NCBI GenBank assembly: GCA_021613335.1
Contig: JAJTWR010000350.1
Location: 932,501 to 996,500 of the forward strand
DNA length: 64,000 nucleotides
From: Whitmania pigra
Lineage: Eukaryota > Annelida > Clitellata > Hirudinida > Haemopidae
Direction: 5' to 3'
Shown: one piece after another, positions 19,365 to 30,100 of the stretch
Layout of the letters: every line of letters begins with the position of its first letter
Numbering within the stretch: position 1 is the first letter of the stretch
The notes under the pieces: generated by a model
Databases searched by the model: none
What the model was told of the DNA's origin: nothing
The model's input: the letters and a program-made list of their open reading frames with translations, nothing else
Position numbers and translations under genes: made by a program

Positions 19365-19673
19365 TGTTGTAAACTTAGATTTTTGGAAATTAATTAAGTT
19401 TATATTGCTAATATAATTAAATTTGTACTTAATTATATTTGGCATCTTTTCCGGGCACGTGGGATATATTTTTGCTACAGAAAAGCATTCTCGATAATCA
19501 CCTGACAAACAACGAGAATCAAGTCAACTTAGAAGCCCAAATAACCATTTGCATCCTTAAGTACCTCAATTCCTTAAACGCTTAACTTCTATTATTCAGT
19601 TCCGATAACTGAATACCTGCTCTAATAAACTTGTTAGTTAACTTACTTATTTGCGGACCCCCGGGTTATTTCA
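19365..19673 (+). repeat. 3' LTR
   Basis: 309 bp, apparently identical to the 5' LTR. It is preceded by the purine tract AAGGAGGGTG (from 19352), which overlaps the ORF stop codon and is the likely plus-strand primer. Confidence 0.93.
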
Positions 19674-19677
19674 ATAT

Positions 19678-20813
19678 TTTCAATATTTTCACTAATTTAT
19701 CCCTCAGGTCCATTCATGTTTGCGTAACTCCTCGCACCTGCTAATGAAATTACTATAAATTTCCAACTTTCTGGAGCAAAGGAGTTCTGCCATGAGTACA
19801 TTGCCGAGTTATAATCGAGTTTGGAAGATTTCTGGGCACGTTACACAATTAAGCACTTTAGCACCTAAAATGCTTTATAAATAATTCTGTTGAAAACATG
19901 TTTCTTTCAGACTTTGAGGGACGCACCAGAAATGTCAATAATAACTTGATGATAATTCTTTTATTTTAAGTTAAACGTACATCAAAAAGTATATATTGTT
20001 GAATATATATCGCAAATGTTTGAAATGTGATTCAATGTAAAAGTTGGTGCCGTCCCAATGATCGAGTTATGAAATGGACGTTAATAAATTACCAACCAAC
20101 CGTAAAAGTTGGCCTTGGTGCAAGGGAAAGAAGGTTATAATCATAAAGCCTGTAAAAAAGATATTTTAAATAGCTTTTACGTTCATTCAATAAGCATATG
20201 GACCACCATTGCAATGAAACTGGTACCGGACTAGGAATTGATAAAATACTTCCTATTAAACATAAACTTGCCTTAATTTCTATGTTACTTATTATTTATA
20301 TATTGTTATATTACTTCATTAATTCATCGATCATTTAACAATTCGTTCCCTCACTGCTGCATTCAGTAACTAACTTCTAAAGTACAAAGTGCACCTAATC
20401 AATTCAAATGAGATGCTTACCTACACGTAAACTGCCAAGTGATATTTCAAATGCTTCCAATGTAAAATTTGTTATTAGAGAAACATTTATAATGGATAAA
20501 GATAATCTTTTAAGACCTTTCAAAAGCATGGAAACTATAGTTTTTTGTAATTGATATTGATTAGTGACATCGACCGCGAGTCATTAAGGATGGTTACAGA
20601 CGACATCAACTGATTTCAATTTGACCGAGAACGTTAACTATTAAGGTATTTAGTTTTGCTAAGGTAAGGATGTTCATCACTAGGACATCCACTTCATCTC
20701 AGAAAATCCTAAAATGTCAGTCCGACAACGGAAGCATGTGCTTCCTTAAGGCTGGCCCTTTGGGTTTATTTGAATTTATTTGCTTTCGCTTTTTTTTTCT
20801 GCATATATAAGGG
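19678..20813. other. Intergenic sequence without a gene
   Basis: I see no coding exon. A dispersed repeat at 20617-20705 is listed separately. Confidence 0.5.
20617..20705 (+). repeat. Dispersed repeat, copy 1 (inverted partner at 25256)
   Basis: 89 bp that match the reverse complement of 25256-25344 with about five mismatches. The best conserved part runs from GTTTTGCTAAGGTAAGG through CACTTCATCTCAGAAA. The family is unknown; the pair brackets the hAT element and the first two units of the exon array. Confidence 0.85.
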
Positions 20814-20821
20814 CTTGTGTG

Positions 20822-23055
20822 CAGAGGCGTAGCTAGGGGGGGGCAAGGGGGTACATATGTCCCCGGGCGCCAAGATACAGGGGCGCCAAAATGAGGGCTA
20901 CCTAATTTTGGCGACATTGGTAAAACAGGTCGCACTCACAAGCTAGCCAACAGCGGCGGCTGGAGCAGGGCAGATATGAGCCATCGTCTGATATGTCTGC
21001 CATCCAGACCTGGTTGATGCTGCTGCCAGCGCAGTGAACTCAGTGAGCCCACCACCACTGCTAGCTAGTCAGGATACGGATTCTGCATGCACTCTGCAGT
21101 GGCTACTACTGTAATACTAGAGTGTTGTTGACGAACTTATTGTGGTTTAAAACGGATTACACTCTATTAAGGTATATTAAAACTTTTTATCAGAGACTGG
21201 TTGTGATTGTTCTAATATAGACAAAGATAAACAACATTCGTGAAAGCGTGAAAATCAAAACAATTTCTGAAACTCCCATTGGTATCAGGCTAACGCAAAG
21301 TTGCACTGCAGCGAGCGCCCCCACCAGGCTTGGACTGGGCCGGTGGCCGCCAACTGCCAAAAGAAAGTTATTATATTTTTAGTTTTTACTGAAATTACCG
21401 TTGATTATATGATAGCTTCAAATAATAGTTTGTGTTAAAAATCAAAGAATCATTTTTAGGTTATATCGAGATATATTCAAAAGATGCTGCAAGCCTAGAG
21501 AAAGTCATCGTCGAGAGACTGAATTCTGATGAGATACCTCTAGCCGACTGTCGAGCTCAATGTTATGACAATGCTTCGGTGATGACTGGGCATATATCTG
21601 GCCTTCAACAACGAATATGTGACAGAAATCCTAGAGCACTGTTCGTCAACTGTGACAACCACAGCTTAAATTTAGCAGGTGTGTATTCAGCTAAGCAAGA
21701 TCCTGTTGTCGTAACTTTTTTTGGAACACTTGAAAGCATATATTCGTTTTTCTCTCATTCAACAATTCGTTGGGAAGAATTAAAAAGAGCTCTTCCCATA
21801 ACAGTAAAAAGAGAGTCTGAAACACGCTGGAGTGCACGATCTGAAGCTTTTAAAGCTATCCATGAAGGACTGGATGAACTAGTTGGATTGCTAGAGAAAT
21901 TATCGGAAGACTCCACTATGACACCTGAAACTAGAAGTGGTGCACAGCAGTTACTGGCCTGTATATTGAATTTTAATTTCATAGTTTTATTACACTTCTG
22001 GAATGTCGTTCTTGGAAAAATTGATCGTGCACAGAAGCGCCTACAAGATCCTACCATAAATTTCAAGGAAGCTGCGACTGATATTGAATCTTTGGAGCAA
22101 GAATTTATCAAGCTTCGTGATGATTTGAGCCTGGCTGCGGTCGAAAACGCCAGAACAAAATGCACAGCATGGGATATTCCGGTAGAAAGAAGAATTAGGC
22201 GACGTAGGAGAATGCCTGGAGAACTGGCAAGAGATGCAGGACTCTCATCAGAAGAGGAAGCAATGCGTGTTATGAAGAATGTGTTCGATCGTCTTCAACA
22301 GGAGATGTCAACACGTTTTTCAAGACTCAAAGACCTGAACACAAAATTTGGATTTCTGTTGGACGTTAAGACTCTTCTGACATCTGACACAGATGAAGAT
22401 GAAATTCGTCGAAGTTGTGCAGATTTTGCAACTTTCTACGACATGGACATTAATGGCTACGAACTCTTCACCGAAATTGGGGACTGCAGAATGCTTCTGA
22501 GAAAGCGAACTGAAACTCTACCAGAAACCCCTTTGGATCTCCTTGGTTTTATTGTGCTTTATGAAAGCGACGTATTTCCGAATTTTCGAATTTCACTACA
22601 AATTTTGTTAACAATAAGCGGTTTCAATTGCAAGCTGTGAACGGTCATTCAGCAAATTGAAACTTATTTTGTCATATCTGCGTGCGTCAATGGGACAGGA
22701 TCGTCTCAGTGATCTTGCTCTTCTTAGAATAGATAGAGAAACGCTTGAGAAAACAGACTTTGATGACGTTATTGATCAGTTTGCAACTGTTAAATCAAGA
22801 AAAATAAATCTATTTTAAACACTATTAGACTACTATGCATGTAAATCATCTTAGACTGACTGATTGGGTGACTGATGCGCTACTATTTGTAGAATGGTTT
22901 TTCACTTTTAAATGGATGCCTTGTGCCATTAAAATTTGATTTTTATTACAATTTCAAATTTAGTGTAATACAGTAAGATTAAATATATAGACATGGAAAA
23001 GGGCGCCAATTCTATAGTTTGTCCCCGGGCGCAAAATACCCAGGCTACGCCTCTG
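20822..23055 (+). mobile_element. hAT-superfamily DNA transposon (ZMYM1-like transposase)
   Basis: The ends are perfect 12-bp inverted repeats, CAGAGGCGTAGC at 20822 and GCTACGCCTCTG ending at 23055. They are followed inward by related GC-rich sequence (CCCCGGGCGC on both sides). The flanking octamer CTTGTGTG is exactly duplicated (20814-20821 and 23056-23063), which is the hAT hallmark. The 2.2-kb element holds a transposase gene that is broken at both ends, so it is probably non-autonomous now. Confidence 0.95.
21432..22818 (+). pseudogene. Broken hAT transposase (ZMYM1-like)
   Basis: The open frame 21432-22640 resembles the catalytic region of ZMYM1-like hAT proteins: CRAQCYDNASVMTGHISGLQ, then FVNCDNHSLNLAG and ETRWSAR. 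It then reads into a stop. The C-terminal dimerisation segment continues in another frame as ASCERSFSKLKLILSYL and MGQDRLSDLALLRID up to a stop near 22816, so a small indel lies at about 22610-22630. The N-terminal zinc finger and the first part of the catalytic core are missing upstream of 21432, where all frames are closed. The protein is therefore N-truncated and frameshifted. Confidence 0.88.
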
Positions 23056-23063
23056 CTTGTGTG

Positions 23064-23653
23064 TTTGTTTAATTCAATGAACTCATAAACCAAAAAAAAT
23101 TACATTATGTAGCGATACATTCTCACTTCGACCACTAAGGATATTATATGTTAGACATTAGTCATGATATATAATTATGATAAACACGACAACAAAAATA
23201 TCGTCGTTATTGTGGTGAAGTAGACCTAAGTCTATATAGAATTAAACGCATATTACAAATAAAGTGCTTACAAAAATTGGAATACATAATTCCTGCACAA
23301 TCTCATGGATTCATAATGACAACAATAATTTTGTTTTCAGATAATTTTAATTCATTTCGTTGGTCAAGCGTCTGGGCTAGAAATATATGGTAATTTAACA
23401 GGGATTAAAGATAATGTGGCCGAAAAGTCATCAGCTCAGTCGTCTGGCAACTTGAGAATTCAAGAACAAATTAATTATTTATTATTTTAAACTAATATTA
23501 CCTTAGTTTGTTGTATTTTATAATGTAAAAAATAATTATTAAATAAAACATAGACCTGCTCACTTATATCATGGAATCTGACATTTATGTAAACACAAAA
23601 TTTTTCCAGTGATCTGATTGTGTGTATGGGTTGGCAGCAATAAGTTTCAAAAG
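23064..23653. other. Region upstream of the exon-array gene
   Basis: AT-rich sequence with no supported coding exon. It should contain the 5' untranslated region and promoter of the following gene. A short open stretch at 23400-23490 has no usable donor. Confidence 0.4.
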
Positions 23654-24158
23654 ATGAAACGAGAAAATAACTCAAAAAGCGTTGTTGTAATGAGTTACAA
23701 AAATGAATTCGTCATTTCGCGAGACGAATATGATTCAGTAAGTCCGTCGAGCGATAAAAAAAGACTTCTCGGAGATTGGACAGACTTGATGTATACAAAA
23801 TTAAGTGCCGCGATAAGAATATGCCCCCTGATATTTAGTTACAACCGTTGTAGTCGTTCGAAAAAATGTAACTATTTTTGGAAAGGTAAAGCTGTTTGTA
23901 AATGTGGCCTCTCCAAAGTTTGTTGTTTCATAAAAGAGGAACCCCAAGACAACAAACCTGTGTGCGTACATTTTGAGGTTGTAGGTGAATGTGGTCAAAG
24001 GGCGGCTCATAAAATAGATGAAAATTTAGTTGAGGAGGAGATAGCTTTTGAAAATGTGAATGTTGAGAATGTTGTAACATTTTTTCAATACAAAGATGTT
24101 AATAGTTTCTTACCTTCTTTGGAAGTATCAAACATGAATATAAGTGAAACTTTAACAG
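23654..24158 (+). CDS. Array unit 1 (exon B1)
   Basis: Starts at ATG 23654; an upstream stop in the same frame at 23615 rules out a longer open exon, though an acceptor directly before the ATG is possible. The domain reads CPLIFSYNRC, CNYFWKGKAVCKC and GEC near its end. It is the only unit in which the GKC motif is GEC, and it carries a VCC instead of the usual single Cys before the aromatic. The donor ACAG|GTACGT leaves phase 1. Confidence 0.8.
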
Positions 24159-27100
24159 GTACGTTCCAACCCATTTTCTTCCTTACATTACCAGTTTAAC
24201 AAATGTTTCAATTTTCACTTTTAACATATCTGCTCAACCTGATATATTCAAAATACATCTTAAATTTTTATTTCCAAGTATTGTTTTAATTGAAGAAAGT
24301 CTTGATACTGATATTCCTAATATGCGTATACCTTAGTTTCAGTCACTGAATCTCAAGCCCAACAGCATGAACAATATAATGCACATCAAACGTGGCAACA
24401 AGATCTGCTAATGCCGCATCTACAGGTGCTCTTATTTAGTTTTATTCTGTGATGCAAATGATAACATCATCTTTAAAATGTTATCACTGTGAAACATCAT
24501 CACTAAAACAGTCTTTACATTTGTTTATTCAATAGACAATCACAGAGCAACAATACGATGTTGATGTGAAAGATGAGTTTGACATTTTGTCTAATGCTAC
24601 AATGTCTGTATCTTTACCTTTGGCTTACAAAGACAGTTTTGTAATTTCACAAAATGACTATAATTCCATCCGACCCGTTGCACGTGAGAAAGGACTATGT
24701 GGGAAATGGAGAAATATAATGCAAATGAATATTAGTTCATTAATCGTGATGTGCCCATTGAAGTTCAACTACAACCATTGTCGTAGAGATGGTTCTAGAA
24801 AAAAAGGAAGTCAATTTTGGATTGGGAAAGCGGTTTGCAAATGCAATAGTTCAAGAGTTCATTGTTATATAAAAGAAGAACCTTTTACTGATGAAGCAGT
24901 GATTGTCTATTTTGATATTTTTGGTAAGTGCCAATGGCCAGTTCTTAATGGAGAAATAAATTCAAATCTAGTTGGAAAAGAGACTTCATTAGAGAAATGC
25001 ATAACAATAAAAGAAGATCTTGTGGATCAAAATGTTACCAGTCATTTATTATTTGAAGAAGAGCCAAGCATCATTCAAAATGAAGTTATAGTATGTATGT
25101 ATTAAATGGCTGTTGATTATTTTCCATGATTAATAATTAATAGCTTTGATTATTAGTGATAGTGTTAATTTTTCTTATTAAGTCATTACATTAACCTCAT
25201 CTTGTCAGCTCCTTTAGCTTTGTTATAACTTTTGAATATTAATAAAATTTATTATTTTCTGAGATGAAGTGGATGTCCTAGTGATGAACATCCTTACCTT
25301 AGCAAAACTAAATAGTTTAATAGTTAACACTCTCGATCAAATTGAAAGCATTAATAAGGCTTAAGCTTAATTCTGTGCCTCTTCCAACCATTTTCTTTTC
25401 AACCATTTAATTACATTTGTTACTTATGCAGGCACCTCACAGACCAATTGCTGTGAGACTCAACAATCCCCTCAAACAGAATCAAGGCCAAATTTAGAAA
25501 GGTCGTTGCCACATCAATTTTACCAACAAGTGAGTTGTTGATATTTTTAATTATGCCACTGTTTTATTCGGTATTTTTAATGAAAAATTCATTGACTTAA
25601 TGATGTGATTAACTAGTGCTGCAAAGAGAATATTGGTCCTAATGCTTTACCATCAACATTAAAGCCTACAATTTGTGTCCCATCATATGAAAACAAATTC
25701 AAAATTCCAAGGAAAATATATAACCATCTCAAACCAACAGGAAATAAGAGGCGATTAGTGGGAAAATGGCAGCACACCATCTGCACTAATATAAATGCTT
25801 TGATTCCTATGTGTCCTTTGAGGTTTAATTATAACCACTGCCAACAACATAACTCAAGAAAGAGAGAAAGCTATTTCTGGAAAGGACTAGCAACTTGCAA
25901 GTGTAATGGTTCAAAAATTATCTGCTACATAAATAAAGAACCTAAGGATAACAAGCCAGCATTTGTCAAGTTTAAAGTTTATGGGAAATGTAAGCAACCC
26001 ATCCACACAAATAAAAGCAAGACAAATTCAAAATTAAATGAAAAGAAGACAACGTCTTCAAAAGTCTCACATGTGGTTTCTAAAGAAAAAGATCGGTCGA
26101 ATGAGGTCACTTTTGCTTTTGAAGAATTGCAAAATGTGGATGAAAGAAACCTTACTGCAGGTACTTAAGTTTGTTACCAACATTTGTTGCTACTTATTAA
26201 TAGTTGTTATCATTGATAAATATTTCATAATGATAGATAATTTGGTAATGGAATTAATTTATTTAGCTACTTTTACTTAGAAAAATATTAGAAACTTTGA
26301 GGTTTTCATTGTAGATGGTATTATGTGTATTATTACATAGGCTCAATGCATAGTGTTTGACATGTACATAGTACATGTGCGGCTATAAGTAACCTTGTCA
26401 AACCAGTGGATGTACCAAGAACTCCAAGAAGATATCAATATATTATATGAGAGACACATACAGGAATGTTATGAATTCATATGAATGTTAATTTCAGATC
26501 TACATTTTTGAGTGTTTTACTTGTCTTATTTGTTTCTAATGCTTCTTCAGCTTAGCTTATTCTCTAAGTTGAAATGTATTTATTTCTCAAGCTCAATATT
26601 CAGATCTGCAAGATGAAGTTCTCAGATTAAATAATAACCAAATTCCAAAAGAGGCAAGTCCTTTATCATCACTTATAAGATCACAATAGTAGCTAGACTC
26701 ACATTTTTTGCTGAAATTTAGGAAGAGATTCATCAACAAGATCATCAATACTGCAGTACCAAATATGTTAATCTTGATCCAATATCAGAATTTATGATTC
26801 CTGGAGTTCCATTTAAAGGCCATTTCAAGATTTCAAGAGAGGCCTATGATACAATTAGACCAACAATTCTCAAAAGGCGTTTGGTTGGAAAATGGTCCCA
26901 TATAATCCATGCAAACATAAATGCCTTAGTTCCAATATGTCCTCTTTTGTTCAGTTATAACCATTGCCGACAATATAATTCAAGAAAAAAGCGATGTTAT
27001 TTTTGGAAGGGACTTGCAGCTTGCTTGTGCCATGGCTCCAAAGTTCTATGTTATATGGACGATGAACCTCAAGATAACTATGAGCCTATACTCATCAAAT

Positions 27101-30100
27101 TTGAAATCCTTGGTAAATGCAGTCGGGCAAAGTTGAATGGTGGAGGAGTTTCACATTTGAACAGAGTGACTTCTCTAGAAGATTCAAATGTTGTAATTCA
27201 ATTCAATGAAGATTCTTCAGATGATGATACCACTTCATGTTTTTCCTCAGATGAATTGCAAAGTATAAATTAGATATTTTTACTAAATTTTTCAGCTAAA
27301 TTGCCTTGTTTGGAAAGCCCCATTCCGATGTTATTTTATGCAATTTTATTGAAATGAGCATGTAGGGTTTTCACTAGGATTTGATTTCTATTTATTTAAA
27401 AATATTTCCTTATTTCCAAATAAGTCCTTAACCACAGCAAACTGTTTTTGCATATTGGCCTTTCAGATCTCTCTTTAGTCAATGGATCTCATTTTAAAAG
27501 TAGACTGACAAACTTTGAAGATGCAGTAATCAAAGAGCAAATTTACCATAAGGTGTATATTTATATATATGTATTGACTCAAGATTCTTCATCAGCCAAA
27601 TTGTGTTTATCCTTCATTATTTATTTTTTACTTGCAATTATACAGAAACAAGATCAAGAAGACTGTAATGTTGTGAACTTGAACTCAAATGCCTCACCCC
27701 AATGTGAAATGATATCTAAAAGATTGTCTTATAAAAATAAATTCATGCTTCCACAAGAACTCTGTCATTTCATCAGTTCATCTGAAAAACATTTAGTTGA
27801 AAGATGGTGCTCTGAAATCTATAACAATATAAATGCATTAATTCCTACATGTCCTCTGTTATTTACTTACAACCATAATTCAGTAAAAAATGGATGTTAT
27901 TTTTGGGAAGGAGAAGCTGTTTGCATGTGCCAACATTCGAAAATCCATTGTTATGTGGAAGAAGTTCCTCAAGATTGCAATAAGCCAGTAACAGTCTACT
28001 TTGATGTTTTTGGAAAATGCACTAATTCAAGCTTTGGATCAGATTCAAAAAATTCAATGGAAGATTCCAATGTTGATCTAATAAATCAAGATCCTTTGAA
28101 TGAGGATACTCTTTCCTGTTCATCTTTTGGGGGCTTGCAAGGTATGGACTGGACTACATTAACATGTTTTAATAAGTTTTTTCCAATCCCTCACTATCTT
28201 TGTTTCAGATGATCTTAGGTGGACCTTAATTATTTTACACTTTCATTGTTTAAGAATATCTTTCATCACTTTAATCTTGATTGTTGAAATCATAATTAAG
28301 TATTTTAAAACTGAATAAAGTTCAAATACCACTTTCATCAACTTTTCAGCCAGCCATTCTCAACAATCATCTTTTGAATATGAAAGTCAAGGAGTAATCC
28401 AGCAGCAAACTTGCAGAGAGGTATTGTTATATTATTAAAATATTATTTTAATAATTGGCCCTTGATTTAATTAAATTAACAGTCATATAATTACACCTTT
28501 GCAGCAGCAAACAGCAACCCTAACAGTAAGTTATGAGAATAAATTCAAAATTCCAAGGGCTACATTTAAATCAATTGGACCGACACTGCTTGAGAGGAGA
28601 CTACTTGGAAAATGGCAACAGATCATTTACAACAATATAAATGACTTAATTCCTACCTGCTCCCTGCAGTTCATTTACAACTATTGTCAACGATTTAACT
28701 CGAGAAAATGGAAACATTGCTTTTGGAAAGGGAAGGCATTTTGCAAGTGTCGTGGTTCAAAAATTCTTTGTTGCATAAGAAAGGAACCTCTAGGTAACGA
28801 TCCAGCAGTGGTCCATTTTAAAGTCTATGGAAAATGCAGCCTCTTGGATAGCAGACCTGATTTAAATTTTGTTGGAATAAAAACATCTCCAAAGGATTTC
28901 ATTGGAAATGGTCGTTCCGATGATGATACTATTTCCTCTTCATCCATTGAAGAATTAGAAAATTTGGGACAAGAGGATATTCCAGGTGCATGGCTAAATT
29001 TGTGAATATATTTGATATGAGGCTTATTAAGAATTGCAATAATAATTTTAAAAAGTTTATTTCTATTTTGATTAACAAGTAAAATTACATAAATATTTGT
29101 TAATTATTAAGTAGCAGTTATTCAATGATTATTTACAATATTTTTGAGGTCTACTGCTAAGCATCATCTAATAACATGTTAATAATATCATACAGAATCT
29201 ACTTCTGTCATTAATTCTTTTGTGCAACAGAAGGGACTTCAGCAACAAGAGCAAACATCACTTGACTACACTTATGTCGGTTCACATTTTGAAAAGTCAT
29301 ATGAGAATAAATTCAAAATTTCACGAGAAATCTACGATTCAATAAAACCAACAGAGCACGTTAGAAAATTGGTTGGAAATTGGTCTCGACCGATTATAAC
29401 CAATATAAATGAGTTGATTTCTATATGCCCGCTGACTTTTATTTATAACCATTGTCGAGGTTATAGTTCTAGAAAATATTTGTGCAACCTGTGGAAAGGG
29501 AAAGCTTTTTGCAAATGTGGTGGTTCCAAAGTTTATTGCTACATAGAAAAGGAGCCTCAAAGTAATGATGAAGCAGTTGTTGTTAATTTCCAAGTCTTTG
29601 GTAAATGCAGTAAATCACTGAGTAAAGAAATGAATTCAAGCTTCATTGCAAATAAGCCATCTTCAGAAGATAATGACATGTATCCAAATCCAATTGGAAA
29701 GGATCTTTCAGGTGAGGATACAATTTCTTCTACTTCATTGAACATGTTACAGGAAAATTAATGAGTTTATATAACTAGATTTCTGTCTCTTAAGTTGGAC
29801 GATTTACATCCAAAAATTGTTTTTCTCATTACGTTTTCAATATTGAGTCAACAGTATTAATAACTTATCAAAAGCTGCACTCAAATATGTGGTTCAAGAA
29901 TTTGTTTTATTTCAGAGTATTCCAATGGTTCCCAAGTTCGGCTGCTGGATCAAGAAAGTCAAGAGTTGGATCGACAACAAATTTGCCAAGAGGTTATTTA
30001 CTTATTAACTATTATTAATTACTGGTATTAGAGTAATTATGCTATTTATTATTTATTAATTAGATTAATTAATCAATTTACGAAAATTAGTGCAGCTTTA

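Larger units (their letters stand above)
17826..19673 (+). mobile_element. Short non-autonomous LTR retrotransposon with SAP-protein ORF
   Basis: Two 309-bp direct repeats, 17826-18134 and 19365-19673, both begin TGTTG and end TTTCA and look identical base for base. The flanking tetramer ATAT occurs on both sides (17822-17825 and 19674-19677), as expected for a target-site duplication. A primer-binding-site-like sequence follows the 5' LTR, and a purine tract precedes the 3' LTR. The interior is only 1.2 kb and holds one ORF with no protease, reverse transcriptase, RNase H or integrase. The element must therefore use enzymes supplied in trans, like LARD or TRIM elements. Identical LTRs imply very recent insertion. 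Confidence 0.93.
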
